NCBI GenBank assembly: GCA_035550315.1 | Contig: DASZPL010000060.1 | Location: 1 to 9,213, forward strand | DNA from: DASZPL01 sp035550315 | GTDB taxonomy: Bacteria; Actinomycetota; Actinomycetes; JAFAQI01 | Length of the DNA: 9,213 nucleotides | Reading direction: 5' to 3' | Shown here: positions 1 through 7,268 of the stretch, in pieces | Position numbering within the stretch: position 1 is the first letter of the stretch | Layout of the letters: every line of letters begins with the position of its first letter | Notes under the pieces: model-generated | The model's database searches: none | What the model was told of the DNA's origin: nothing | What the model saw: only the letters and a program-made list of their open reading frames with translations | Program-made: the position numbers and the translations under genes

Positions 1-71
1 ATCAGGCCGAAAACGTCAAGATCACCGGGGATGGGCCGGGGTTGGTTGGGCGGGCGACGATGGGGTGGCCG

Positions 72-2432
72 ATGCGGGTGAAGCCGCGTACGAGTCTGTT
101 CGCCGTCGGGGTGGCTGGGTTGCCGCTCGTGCTGTCCGGTCTCGCCGGGCACGCCGGTACGTCGGCCTCGACACAGAAGCCGGCCCCGACACAGACGTCG
201 GCCCCGACACAGACGTCGGCCCCGACGCAGACGTCGACCTCGACTGCGGAGGTCGACATCGTTGCCTCGCCCGACGGGTCCGGCTCCGACTGCACCTACG
301 CCGTACCGTGCAGCCTTCAGGTGGCGCAGGAGACGGTGACCGAGCGGGCGCTCGCGTCGGTCTGGCACGCCGACCTCGACGTGGTCTTCGAAGACGGCAC
401 CTACCACCTGACCTCGCCGCTGCACATCGGGTCACGGCTGTCCGGCCGCGACGGCTACCGGGTGGTCTACCGCGCCGCGGCGGGGGCGCGCCCGATCCTG
501 TCCGGCGGCCGCCAGGTGACGGGTTGGACCAAGCAGCCGGGTACGACGGACACCTGGGAAGCCACGATCCCGAAAGGGTTCGACACCCGCCAGCTCTACA
601 TCGACGGCCACCGCCGGCCGATGGCGACCGCGAAGCTTGGCGGTGTCGGCTTGCTGCAGACCAGCAGCGGGTTCATCGCCTCCGAGGGCAAGCAGATCGA
701 CTCGTGGGTGCACCCGTCCAACGTCCAGGCGGTGTTCCGCGGCGGCAACGGGCCGTGGACGCAGACGCAGTGCCCGATCGCCGCGATCAAGGGCACGGCG
801 ATGACGCTGGCCGAACCGTGCTGGCACAACCTCAACCTCAAGGCACTAGGAGTGCAGGAGATCTCCTGGTTCACCTCACCCGACGGCGGGTTCGGCGGGC
901 TCGCGCCGTGGAAGGCGCCGACGTTCTTCCAGAACCTCTACTCCGCGCTGAGCCCCGGCCACTGGGTGATCGACCGCGTCGCGCACAAACTGTTCTACGA
1001 CCCGCTCCCGGGTGAGGACCTCGCCAAGGAGGACGTCGTCGTCCCGGCGTTGCAGACGCTGCTGTCGGTCGGCGGTACGCCGGACCAGCCGGTGCGTGAC
1101 GTGACGGTCAGCGGCCTGACGTTCGCCTACGGCACCTGGACCGCGATCGACAACCACAACGGCTTCCCGCAGATGCAGGCCGACTGGTACCTGTCGGGCA
1201 AGAACGCCAACACCCTCGAAGGCTCCTGCCACTACAACAAGCCGGCGGGACGCTGCCCGTTCGCGTCGTGGACTCGCACGCCCGCCAACGTGGTCCTCAC
1301 CCACACCGACCACGTGGCGATGCTCGACAACCGGTTCGTCCATCTCGGCGGCGCCGGCCTGGACGTCTACGACGGTGCCGATCACGACCTGGTCGAGGGC
1401 AACGAGTTTACCGACGTCGCGGCGGAGGGGATCCAGCTCGGCGCGACCAGCGACCAGTTGCACCCGCTCGAACATCACGTCACCGTCACCGAGAACTACC
1501 TGCACGACGTCGCGAACTCCTACCTCGGCGGATGCGCGATCTGGATCGGCTACTCGACGTACAGCCACATCACGCACAACTACATCGAGCACGTCCCGTA
1601 CACCGCGATCTCGATCGGGTGGGGCGGCTGGCATCAGACGGTTCTCGCGCCGCATCGCAACCCGAACGGCAACGCCCACAACGTGGTGTCGAACAACGTG
1701 ATGTACGACTACATGCACATCCTCGGCGACGGCGGCGCGATCTACTCCAACGGCTCGCAGGCCACGTCGTGGCAGACGGCGCTGCGCGAGCAGCACAACA
1801 TCGCCTACCGCGGGACCAACACCGACTTCACCTTCTACACCGACGCGGCGAGCGAGTACGTGAAGATCGGCGGCAACTTCGCCTACTTCCAGCCGATCGA
1901 CTCCTTCGACACCGGCGGCTGCCACACCGTCGGGCACATCCGGGTGTTCAACAACTACTTCGCCCAGGGCGGCCCGGCGTACCCGTGCTTCGCCTACACC
2001 GACATCGTCCCGTCCGGTACGACGACCGTGTGCGAGGTGCCCGACCCGTCGCAGGCGCCGGTGTCGATCATCCGCGGCGCCGGCCTGGAAGGCGCCTACC
2101 GCGACCTGATGAACCGCTATCGACCGGAGGTCGATCTGGTCGGGCCGCAACAGCTCTCACTCAAGGGCGGGCAGGTGCTGATCAGCGGTGGCGGCTTCAC
2201 CTCGCAGTCGCAGGTGTGGTTCGGCGACAAGGCCGCCACAACCGTGAAGGTGCTGTCCGGCAACTACCTCCTCGCGACCGCTCCGGCGGGCAGCGGCAAG
2301 GTCACCGTGACGGTGAGCAACGCGCGCGGCAGGAGCGCGACGAACTCCTACTCCCACCTCACCTACACGCAGCTGCCTGGGCCGTGCCAGCTCAGCGACG
2401 GCACTGGGATCTCGACCGGCCTGCTGAGTTGA
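72..2432 (+). CDS. Secreted right-handed beta-helix protein with C-terminal IPT/TIG domain
   Basis: The product is 786 residues from ATG 72. Residues 1-30 form a signal peptide (MRVKPR, then a hydrophobic core ending near GLAGHAG), followed by a Thr/Pro/Gln linker of hexapeptide repeats. The N-terminal module has the DGSGSDCTYAVPCSL and DGTYHL elements plus an LSGGRQVTGW stretch, typical of secreted pectin-lyase-fold proteins. Beta-helix coils follow, including residues 502-520 (HNYIEHVPYTAISIGWGGW) and DGGAIY at 553-558. Residues of about 685-766 look like an IPT/TIG immunoglobulin-like domain (VLISGGGF, VWFGDKAAT, VTVSNARG). By family knowledge such proteins act outside the cell on polysaccharides; GH141-like enzymes share this outline, but I cannot assign a substrate or catalytic residues. 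The frame is open to the left edge, with alternatives at TTG 42 and ATG 60. ATG 72 is chosen because it puts the basic n-region at the N-terminus; no clear Shine-Dalgarno separates the options. Confidence 0.85.
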   Translation: MRVKPRTSLFAVGVAGLPLVLSGLAGHAGTSASTQKPAPTQTSAPTQTSAPTQTSTSTAEVDIVASPDGSGSDCTYAVPCSLQVAQETVTERALASVWHADLDVVFEDGTYHLTSPLHIGSRLSGRDGYRVVYRAAAGARPILSGGRQVTGWTKQPGTTDTWEATIPKGFDTRQLYIDGHRRPMATAKLGGVGLLQTSSGFIASEGKQIDSWVHPSNVQAVFRGGNGPWTQTQCPIAAIKGTAMTLAEPCWHNLNLKALGVQEISWFTSPDGGFGGLAPWKAPTFFQNLYSALSPGHWVIDRVAHKLFYDPLPGEDLAKEDVVVPALQTLLSVGGTPDQPVRDVTVSGLTFAYGTWTAIDNHNGFPQMQADWYLSGKNANTLEGSCHYNKPAGRCPFASWTRTPANVVLTHTDHVAMLDNRFVHLGGAGLDVYDGADHDLVEGNEFTDVAAEGIQLGATSDQLHPLEHHVTVTENYLHDVANSYLGGCAIWIGYSTYSHITHNYIEHVPYTAISIGWGGWHQTVLAPHRNPNGNAHNVVSNNVMYDYMHILGDGGAIYSNGSQATSWQTALREQHNIAYRGTNTDFTFYTDAASEYVKIGGNFAYFQPIDSFDTGGCHTVGHIRVFNNYFAQGGPAYPCFAYTDIVPSGTTTVCEVPDPSQAPVSIIRGAGLEGAYRDLMNRYRPEVDLVGPQQLSLKGGQVLISGGGFTSQSQVWFGDKAATTVKVLSGNYLLATAPAGSGKVTVTVSNARGRSATNSYSHLTYTQLPGPCQLSDGTGISTGLLS
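165..236 (+). repeat. 18-bp in-frame tandem repeat (ASTQKP/APTQTS linker)
   Basis: Three 18-bp copies of gccccgacacagacgtcg lie at 183-200, 201-218 and 219-236; the third differs by one base. A degenerate copy lies at 165-182. They encode ASTQKP followed by three APTQTS units just after the signal peptide of the beta-helix protein. The period is a multiple of three, so copy changes would alter linker length without a frameshift. The likely role is a flexible, possibly glycosylated spacer between the membrane or cell wall and the catalytic module (inference). Confidence 0.9.
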
Positions 2433-2512
2433 GCCGAGCCGAGCCAGTGCCCGACCGAGGCCGACCAGCGGCGGCGGTTGTGCTGCCATCGACGAGCCGC
2501 GACACTTCAGCG

Positions 2513-2914
2513 GTGAGACGCATCGCAGTCCCGGCCCTTGCCATGACAGCCGTCCTGTTCGGTACGGCGCTGACCGGTACGGCGTTCGCCGCGCCGGCGC
2601 GCACGAAGGTGGTCGGTGACTGCCAGCACGCGCAGTACAAGCCGAAGACGATCACCGTCTTCTGCGACCAGACGCTGATCCTGACCAGGATCTCCTACAC
2701 GTCGTGGGGCAGGAACGTCGCGAAGGGCGCCGACCGCACGTTCCAGGACAACTGCAGGCCGAGCTGTGCCGCCGGCAAGGGGATCGTCCACCGCGACCGC
2801 TTCACCCTCGATCGGCCCAAGACCGAACGCGGCGTGCGGGTGTTCACCCGCGTGCGGATCTACCGCGCCGGCAAGCTGTTCAAGACCTACCCGCTGAGCT
2901 CTCCGACGAGCTGA
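2513..2914 (+). CDS. Small secreted four-cysteine protein, hypothetical actinobacterial family
   Basis: The product is 133 residues from GTG 2513. Residues 1-26 are a signal peptide (MRRIAVPALAMTAVLFG, then TGTAFA|AP as the predicted cleavage site). The mature part has Cys37, 51, 81 and 85, enough for two disulfides. It carries the pattern C-x5-YKPKTI-x3-C, then SYTSWGRNVAKG, DNCRPSCAAG and FTRVRIY near the C-terminus. This matches my memory of small secreted hypothetical proteins common in mycobacteria and streptomycetes, whose function is unknown to me. GTG 2513 is preferred because the Arg-Arg n-region directly follows it. An in-frame GTG at 2480 would add 11 residues, and ATG 2543 would drop the basic n-region. 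No Shine-Dalgarno is seen; GACACT at 2501-2506 could be a -10 for a leaderless mRNA, but this is weak. It lies 80 bp after the beta-helix gene, so co-transcription is possible. Confidence 0.75.
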   Translation: MRRIAVPALAMTAVLFGTALTGTAFAAPARTKVVGDCQHAQYKPKTITVFCDQTLILTRISYTSWGRNVAKGADRTFQDNCRPSCAAGKGIVHRDRFTLDRPKTERGVRVFTRVRIYRAGKLFKTYPLSSPTS

Positions 2915-2931
2915 CGCGCGACGCCCGCGCG
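2915..2931. terminator. Hairpin filling the gap between convergent genes
   Basis: Positions 2915-2920 (cgcgcg) and 2926-2931 (cgcgcg) form a perfect 6-bp GC stem with a 5-nt loop (acgcc). The hairpin takes up 17 of the 18 bases between the TGA of the secreted protein (2912-2914) and the reverse-strand TGA of the SLATT-like gene (2933-2935). It has no T-tract, so it is not a classical intrinsic terminator. Position and stem strength suggest a bidirectional stop or stall site, but a GC-rich hairpin of this size could also arise by chance. Confidence 0.4.
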
Positions 2932-2932
2932 G

Positions 2933-3529
2933 TCACTGCTGCTCGGCGAACCGGCTCCAGACCGCGCGGCGATCCTTGTCGAAGTCGAGGATGACCTGCT
3001 GGTCGAGGTCCTTGGCGGGCGTCGACGCGACGTAGATCGCCAGGTTCTCCTCGAGGTTGTCCCATGCCGCCAGCGCCTCGTCGGCGTGGGCCCGCCGCGC
3101 CCGCCAGTCGAACAGCGGCTCGATGCCGATCATCACCGTGACCAGCGCCGAGCAGACGAAGCCGAGCGTCCCGAGCGGACCGAGATGGGCCAGCCCGAGC
3201 GCGATCGTCGTCGCGGCGGACAGCAGCAGCGTGAGCACCATCGACGCGGACGCGAGGTTGCGCCAGATCCAGCGCCGGTTGCGGGCGTAGTCCTTGTCCT
3301 CGAGCAGGCGCAGCCGCACCATGTCGGCCAGCTCGAACGGCTTCAGCCCGGCGACCAGCGGATGCGACGGGTCTTGTGCGCGCTCGCGCGCTTTCGCCTC
3401 CGCGACCATGCTGCGAAGCTCGCCCTCGATCGGCGCGACCTCACGCCGCGCCTTCTTCAACGACTGGGACAACGTACGGCGGCGACGCTTGCGGGTGCGT
3501 GCCTCGCCGAGGGCCGGAGCTTCGGTCAT
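2933..3529 (-). CDS. Two-TM SLATT/DUF4231-like membrane protein
   Basis: The product is 198 residues. A very basic N-terminus (RTRKRRRR at 11-18) leads into a charged helical region to about residue 85. Two hydrophobic segments follow at about 92-113 and 118-139, joined by a short LAHLGPLG turn. After them comes an amphipathic helix with FDWRARRAHADEALAAW and LEENLAIYV (140-167). Paired TM helices followed by a WR...W..LE...Y helix resemble SLATT/DUF4231 proteins, predicted pore-forming effectors in nucleotide-signalled conflict systems. That match is from memory of the fold pattern, not a search. The start is well supported by a Shine-Dalgarno 7 nt upstream. It lies 14 bp after the deacylase gene on the same strand, so the two are probably one transcript. 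No cyclase, SLOG or protease partner is present here, so an immune role is only a possibility; a generic small membrane protein is the alternative. Confidence 0.75.
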   Translation of the reverse strand: MTEAPALGEARTRKRRRRTLSQSLKKARREVAPIEGELRSMVAEAKARERAQDPSHPLVAGLKPFELADMVRLRLLEDKDYARNRRWIWRNLASASMVLTLLLSAATTIALGLAHLGPLGTLGFVCSALVTVMIGIEPLFDWRARRAHADEALAAWDNLEENLAIYVASTPAKDLDQQVILDFDKDRRAVWSRFAEQQ

Positions 3530-3536
3530 CGGTCAA

Positions 3537-3542
3537 TCCTCC
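3537..3542 (-). promoter_or_regulatory. Strong Shine-Dalgarno of the SLATT-like gene
   Basis: Read on the reverse strand, GGAGGA lies 7 nt before the ATG at 3529-3527. It sits between the TAG stop of the deacylase gene (3546-3544) and that ATG. It fixes the start and implies independent translation initiation within a shared mRNA. Confidence 0.75.
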
Positions 3543-3543
3543 G

Positions 3544-5316
3544 CTACGCGGTGGCGGTCGCGGCGCTTGCTCTCGCCAGCCGGCCGGGGCGGGCGCCGGT
3601 GTCGACGTCGTCGCGGCGGGTCACGACGCCGTTGACCAGCGTCGCGACGTAGCCCTCGGCGCCTTGCAGGATGCGACTGGCGCCCGCCGGCAGGTCGTAG
3701 CGAAGCTCGGGCGCCTTGATGCGCAGCCGGTCGAAGTCGATGACGTTGATGTCGGCACGTTTGCCGACCTCCAGGGTGCCGCGGTCGGTGAAGCCGTAGA
3801 GCGCGGCGGTGTCACCGCTCATCTTGTGCACGAGCACCTCGATCGGCAGCAGCTCGCCCGCCGTACGGTCCCGGCCCCAGTGGGTGAGGTGGAACGTCGA
3901 GGACGAGCAGTCGGAGATCAGGTTCACGTGGGCGCCGGCATCCGACAGGCCGGTGACCGAGTTCGGGTCGAGCAGCATCTCGCGGCAGACCTCGAGGTTG
4001 CCGCCGGCGAAGTTCGAGCCGAGCGCCATGTAGAAGGCCTTGCCCTCATCCTCGAGCAGCAGGTCGTACATGTACGCCTGCGGCTCGACGCCCGCCGCCA
4101 TCGCCTTCATCAGGACGGAGTCGTCGAACGACGGCTCGTAGTTGACCGGTTCGGCGAGCGGGAACGTCACCGGCAGCGCACTGTTGAACAGCAGCATCAA
4201 CGCGGCGGCGCCGTTGGGTTGGTCTTCGAACTTGTCGGTCTCACTGAGGATCGCGTCGCGGACCTCGGGCCGGCGCATCTCGGCCACTCGCTCGGCCAGC
4301 GGCAGGTCCGCGATGGCGAGATAGGTCGGGCGGAACATGAACAGGTGGTAGGCGTCGAGGCTGGTCATCAGCGTCACCGACCGCGGCAGGATCTGCGGGC
4401 GCAGCACCGCGCCGGACGCCGACGACTCGCGCGCGGCGTCCATCACCCGGCGCCACTCCTCGGGATCGTCGAAGAGCTGGGCGACGGTGAACGTGACCGG
4501 GCGACCGCTCGCCTCGGCGACGGCGCGCAGCAGCGGCAACTCTTCCATCATCGTCGAGCGCTCACCGCCGAGGGCGTCCAGCTTCCCGATCGTGCCGGCG
4601 ACGATCGCCTCGAAGACGCCGTGGCCGGCGCCCCGCATCGCCTCCGCCATCGCGACCAGCTCGGACTTCGCCGCAAACGTGCCCGGCACCGGCGTACCGG
4701 ACTTCGACCGGTGACCCACCGTGCGCGAGGTCGTGAAGCCGACCGCGCCGGCGTCGAGCGCGCTCCGCACGATCGCGGCCATCTGCTCGAGGTCGTCAGC
4801 GGTCGCGTCCTCGTTGGCCCGGCCGCGCTCACCCATGACGTAGAACCGAACCGCGCCGTGCGCCACCTGGGCGGCGACGTCGAGGGCGTACCGACGGCCG
4901 TCCAGCAGGTCGAGGTACTCCTCGAAGCTCTCCCACTCGCCCCACGGCATGCCGGTCGACAAGGCGGAACCGGGGATGTCCTCGACGCCTTCCATCAGGT
5001 CGATCAGCGCGGCGTGGTCGGCGGGTCGGACGGGGGCGAACCCGACGCCGCAGTTGCCCATCACCAATGTGGTGACGCCGTTGGCGGCGGACGGCTCGAT
5101 CGCCTCGTCCCACGTCACCTGGCCGTCGTAGTGGGTGTGGACGTCGACCCAGCCGGGGGTGATGAGCAGGCCGCTCGCGTCGATCCGCTCGCGCGACTCG
5201 CCGCTGACCTGACCGATCTCGACGATGCGCCCGTCCTGGATGGCGATGTCGGCGGCGTACGGCGCTGAACCCGTCCCGTCGACAACGGTGCCGCCCGCGA
5301 TGACTGTGTCGAACAT
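3544..5316 (-). CDS. N-acyl-D-amino-acid deacylase-type amidohydrolase (Amidohydro_3)
   Basis: The product is 590 residues and lacks a signal peptide, so it is cytoplasmic. It opens with the beta-sandwich strand MFDTVIAGGTVVDGTG. The metal-binding VDVHTHYDGQ gives His60 and His62, and MGNCGVGFAP gives Cys89, the metal-bridging cysteine characteristic of D-aminoacylases. AHGAVRFYVMG and GAVGFTTSRTVGH follow. SDAGAH supplies Asp459, the expected catalytic/metal Asp. The C-terminal GTLEVGKRADINVIDFD closes the sandwich. Family members hydrolyse N-acyl-D-amino acids or related cyclic amides using zinc; the substrate cannot be read here. At 590 residues it is longer than classical D-aminoacylases (roughly 480), like the longer actinobacterial subgroup. 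The frame stays open to 5565, but that extension would overlap the CocE gene and is low-complexity, while ATG 5316 begins precisely at the first conserved strand. It is followed closely by the SLATT-like gene and is divergent from the CocE gene across a palindrome-bearing region. Confidence 0.9.
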   Translation of the reverse strand: MFDTVIAGGTVVDGTGSAPYAADIAIQDGRIVEIGQVSGESRERIDASGLLITPGWVDVHTHYDGQVTWDEAIEPSAANGVTTLVMGNCGVGFAPVRPADHAALIDLMEGVEDIPGSALSTGMPWGEWESFEEYLDLLDGRRYALDVAAQVAHGAVRFYVMGERGRANEDATADDLEQMAAIVRSALDAGAVGFTTSRTVGHRSKSGTPVPGTFAAKSELVAMAEAMRGAGHGVFEAIVAGTIGKLDALGGERSTMMEELPLLRAVAEASGRPVTFTVAQLFDDPEEWRRVMDAARESSASGAVLRPQILPRSVTLMTSLDAYHLFMFRPTYLAIADLPLAERVAEMRRPEVRDAILSETDKFEDQPNGAAALMLLFNSALPVTFPLAEPVNYEPSFDDSVLMKAMAAGVEPQAYMYDLLLEDEGKAFYMALGSNFAGGNLEVCREMLLDPNSVTGLSDAGAHVNLISDCSSSTFHLTHWGRDRTAGELLPIEVLVHKMSGDTAALYGFTDRGTLEVGKRADINVIDFDRLRIKAPELRYDLPAGASRILQGAEGYVATLVNGVVTRRDDVDTGARPGRLARASAATATA

Positions 5317-5358
5317 GCCCGCCGCCCGCCTGATGTGAAGGAGTGCGGCGATCTTCGC

Positions 5359-5426
5359 ACCGGACGGCCTGACCCGCCACCACGGTGGCGGGACCGGACA
5401 ACCTGACCCGCCACCACGGTGGCGGG
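5359..5426. promoter_or_regulatory. Two tandem 34-bp repeats with 20-bp palindromes, candidate paired operator
   Basis: Two adjacent 34-bp units (5359-5392 and 5393-5426) differ only at two bases (gg versus aa). Each ends in a perfect inverted repeat: cccgccacc, a 2-nt centre (ac), then ggtggcggg, at 5373-5392 and 5407-5426. The centres are 34 bp apart, a little over three helical turns. The block lies in the 151-bp gap between divergent starts at 5316 and 5468. Near-exact duplication, dyad symmetry and placement suggest binding sites for a dimeric regulator controlling both genes. A 2-nt loop disfavours an RNA hairpin. No regulator gene is visible in the window. Alternatively this could be a dispersed intergenic repeat without a regulatory role. 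Confidence 0.65.
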
Positions 5427-5454
5427 TGGGTGGCGAGCGTTGCTTGCAGGTGCG

Positions 5455-5460
5455 TACTGT
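5455..5460 (+). promoter_or_regulatory. Putative -10 box (TACTGT) for a leaderless CocE-type mRNA
   Basis: TACTGT fits the actinobacterial TANNNT -10 pattern. It ends 7 nt before the GTG at 5468, so transcription would begin at or next to the start codon. No -35 match stands out at the usual spacing, and no Shine-Dalgarno precedes the GTG. The upstream palindrome ends at 5426, about where a -35 contact or an activator would sit. Confidence 0.45.
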
Positions 5461-5467
5461 CGCCTGC

Positions 5468-7126
5468 GTGACTGTGACCAGCCGCGCTGCTGCGCGTCTC
5501 GCGAAGCTGCCGCCCGCCAGGACGACCAAGGTCTGCGTCGACCGCGACATCGCGATCCCGGTCACGGACGGCGTGACGTTGCTCGCCGACCGCTACCACC
5601 CGGCCGCCGAGCCGAACGGGCTGCCGCTGCTGATCACGCGTACGCCGTACGGACGGGTCGTCGAAGGCCTGTTGGCGCGGCTGTACGCCGAGCGCGGCTA
5701 TCAGGTGCTCGTGGTCAGCTGCCGCGGCACGTTCGGCTCGGGCGGGCGCGACTTCCAGCCGTTCGTCAACGAACGGGCGGACGGTCACGCGGTCATCGAG
5801 TGGGCGGCAGCGCAGCCGTGGTTCGGCGGCAAGGCGGGCCTGTTCGGCGCCAGCTACGTCGGGCTGACCCAGTGGGCGGTGATCGACGGCCTGCCGGACT
5901 ACGTCAAGGCGTGGGCCCCGACGGTCACCTCGTCGTGGTTCGCCGACCTGTTCTACCCGGGTGGGTCGTTCGCCCTCGAGACCTCGCTCACCTGGATCGA
6001 CGGCCTGTCACACCAGGAAGCCGGTGTGTGGCGTTCGCTGCTGCGCGCGCCCGGCCAGAAGAAGCGGGTCGCGGCGGCGGCCGGGGTACTTCCGCTCGCT
6101 GATGCCGACGCCACGATCACCGGCGCGACGTTCGCGTCGTTCCAGGACTGGCTCGACCATTGCGAGCCCGGCGACCCGTGGTGGACGCCGATGAAGTTCG
6201 ACACCGACATCTCGGCGGCGCCGCCGGCCAGCTTCGTCGGTGGCTGGTACGACATCTTCCTCAAGCAGCAGATCGAGGACTACGTCGCGCTGCGCGCCGC
6301 CGGCCGTGAGGCGGTGCTCGCCGTCGGCCCGTGGCACCACGGCAGCATGGGCCAGGCCGGGCTGTCGATGCGCAGCGCGCTGTGGTGGATGGACCGCTGG
6401 GTCGCGGGGGAGTCCGCCGAAGCGGCCGGCGGCGAGCCGGGACCGCGGGTGCGGCTTCAGGTGATGGGCACCGACAAGTGGGCGGAGTTCCCGGACTGGC
6501 CGCCGCCAGCGACACGGCAGCGATGGCATCTGCACACCGGCGGCGGACTGCACACCGACCCGCCGGCCGACTCCGCCCCCGATCGCTACCGCTACGACCC
6601 GGCCGACCCGACGCCGTCGCTCACCGGGGCGTCCCTGCTGGCGATGAGCGCGGGTCCGAAGGACAACAAGGCGCGCGAGTCACGCAGCGACGTGCTCTGC
6701 TACACCAGCGAGGCGATGGCCGACGACCTCACCGTCGCGGGACCGGTGACCGCCGACCTGCACGTGCGCTCCTCCCTTCAGCACACGGACTTCTTCGTAC
6801 GGCTCTGCGACGTCGACCCGAAGGGCAAGTCCACCAACCTCTGCGACGGCATCCTGCGGGTCGGGCCGGACCACCCGCCTACGCCGGACGGCGGCCTCGA
6901 GCTGCACATCGAGATGTTCCCGACCGCGAACACGTTCGCGAAGGGACACCGGATCCGGGTGCAGGTCTCCAGCGGCGCGCACCCGCTCTACGCGCGCAAC
7001 CTCGGCACCGGCGACCCGCTCGGCAAGGGCACGACGATGGTCGCCGCCGACCAGGAGGTCTGCCACGACCCGAAGCGGCCCTCGGCGATCGTGCTGCCGG
7101 TCCTCGCCGAGCCGGTACGCCCCTAG
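5468..7126 (+). CDS. CocE/NonD family serine hydrolase (X-Pro dipeptidyl-peptidase S15 type)
   Basis: The product is 552 residues from GTG 5468. An alpha/beta-hydrolase domain begins with VTDGVTLLADRYHP and ITRTPYGR, then SCRGTFGSGG (oxyanion region). The nucleophile elbow GASYVGLTQW contains Ser129. GGWYDIF contains Asp262 and GPWHHGS contains His291, completing the Ser-Asp-His triad by analogy with cocaine esterase CocE (SYxG, WYD, GPWxH). The C-terminal part, from about residue 335, is the PepX_C jelly-roll (VLCYTSEAM, GPVTADLHVRS, FFVRLCDVDPKG, GHRIRVQVSS, NLGTG). Members hydrolyse acyl esters, beta-lactam-type amides or peptides; the natural substrate is unknown. No signal peptide is seen. 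GTG 5426 in frame would add 14 residues overlapping the palindromic repeat; GTG 5468 fits the -10 box. The TAG stop lies in the left CTAG flanking the MITE-like element. The gene is divergent from the deacylase and convergent with the helicase-like gene. Confidence 0.9.
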   Translation: MTVTSRAAARLAKLPPARTTKVCVDRDIAIPVTDGVTLLADRYHPAAEPNGLPLLITRTPYGRVVEGLLARLYAERGYQVLVVSCRGTFGSGGRDFQPFVNERADGHAVIEWAAAQPWFGGKAGLFGASYVGLTQWAVIDGLPDYVKAWAPTVTSSWFADLFYPGGSFALETSLTWIDGLSHQEAGVWRSLLRAPGQKKRVAAAAGVLPLADADATITGATFASFQDWLDHCEPGDPWWTPMKFDTDISAAPPASFVGGWYDIFLKQQIEDYVALRAAGREAVLAVGPWHHGSMGQAGLSMRSALWWMDRWVAGESAEAAGGEPGPRVRLQVMGTDKWAEFPDWPPPATRQRWHLHTGGGLHTDPPADSAPDRYRYDPADPTPSLTGASLLAMSAGPKDNKARESRSDVLCYTSEAMADDLTVAGPVTADLHVRSSLQHTDFFVRLCDVDPKGKSTNLCDGILRVGPDHPPTPDGGLELHIEMFPTANTFAKGHRIRVQVSSGAHPLYARNLGTGDPLGKGTTMVAADQEVCHDPKRPSAIVLPVLAEPVRP

Positions 7127-7144
7127 GGAATCACTGATCAAGGC
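7127..7144 (+). repeat. Left terminal inverted repeat of the MITE
   Basis: The sequence ggaatcactgatcaaggc pairs with 7269-7286 on the other strand. The first 15 bases are identical, position 16 differs (g/t) and the last two match again. It includes the palindrome tgatca. Confidence 0.85.
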
Positions 7145-7197
7145 ATGTCCTACTGCGCGTCGCCCGGATCGACGGCTGGACCGCGTTGTCGTCGTCG

Positions 7198-7216
7198 GCG
7201 GTAGCGCTGCTACCGC
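7198..7216. repeat. Central perfect stem of the MITE
   Basis: Positions 7198-7205 (gcggtagc) and 7209-7216 (gctaccgc) are exact complements around a 3-nt gct loop. The stem is centred at 7207, the midpoint of the element, so it is the tip of the foldback. An RNA copy from either strand would form this hairpin, which could help end transcription from both flanking genes. There is no U-tract after it. Confidence 0.7.
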
Positions 7217-7268
7217 GCTCCTCCTCCGCCTTGCCAGCCGCCGCCCGGATCGCCGCTCGCGACGGACG

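Noticed and set aside
2..295. Small - strand protein with VCVGAD repeats
   Set aside because: It is the antisense reading of the APTQTS linker repeats and has no supporting signal.
876..2150. 424-codon open frame on the - strand
   Set aside because: It is antisense to the beta-helix gene, with a low-complexity Val/Arg/Asp product and no motif.
1268..2512. Upstream extension of the small secreted protein frame
   Set aside because: This part overlaps the beta-helix gene in another frame and is Arg-rich nonsense; a proper signal peptide begins at GTG 2513.
2933..3529. CBASS-like immune cassette around the SLATT-like gene
   Set aside because: No cyclic-nucleotide synthase, SLOG, TIR or other sensor gene is present in the window; the gene is kept only as a SLATT-like candidate.
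3376..5268. 630-codon open frame on the + strand
   Set aside because: It is antisense to the deacylase, which has clear catalytic motifs. The translation is His/Arg/Val/Gly-rich without any recognisable domain, as expected for GC-driven shadow frames.
5359..5426. CRISPR-like repeats
   Set aside because: There are only two head-to-tail units with no spacer between them and no cas gene nearby.
5317..5565. N-terminal extension of the deacylase to 5565
   Set aside because: It would overlap the CocE coding region and translate the palindromic repeats as PPPWWRV-type segments; the conserved domain starts at Met 5316.
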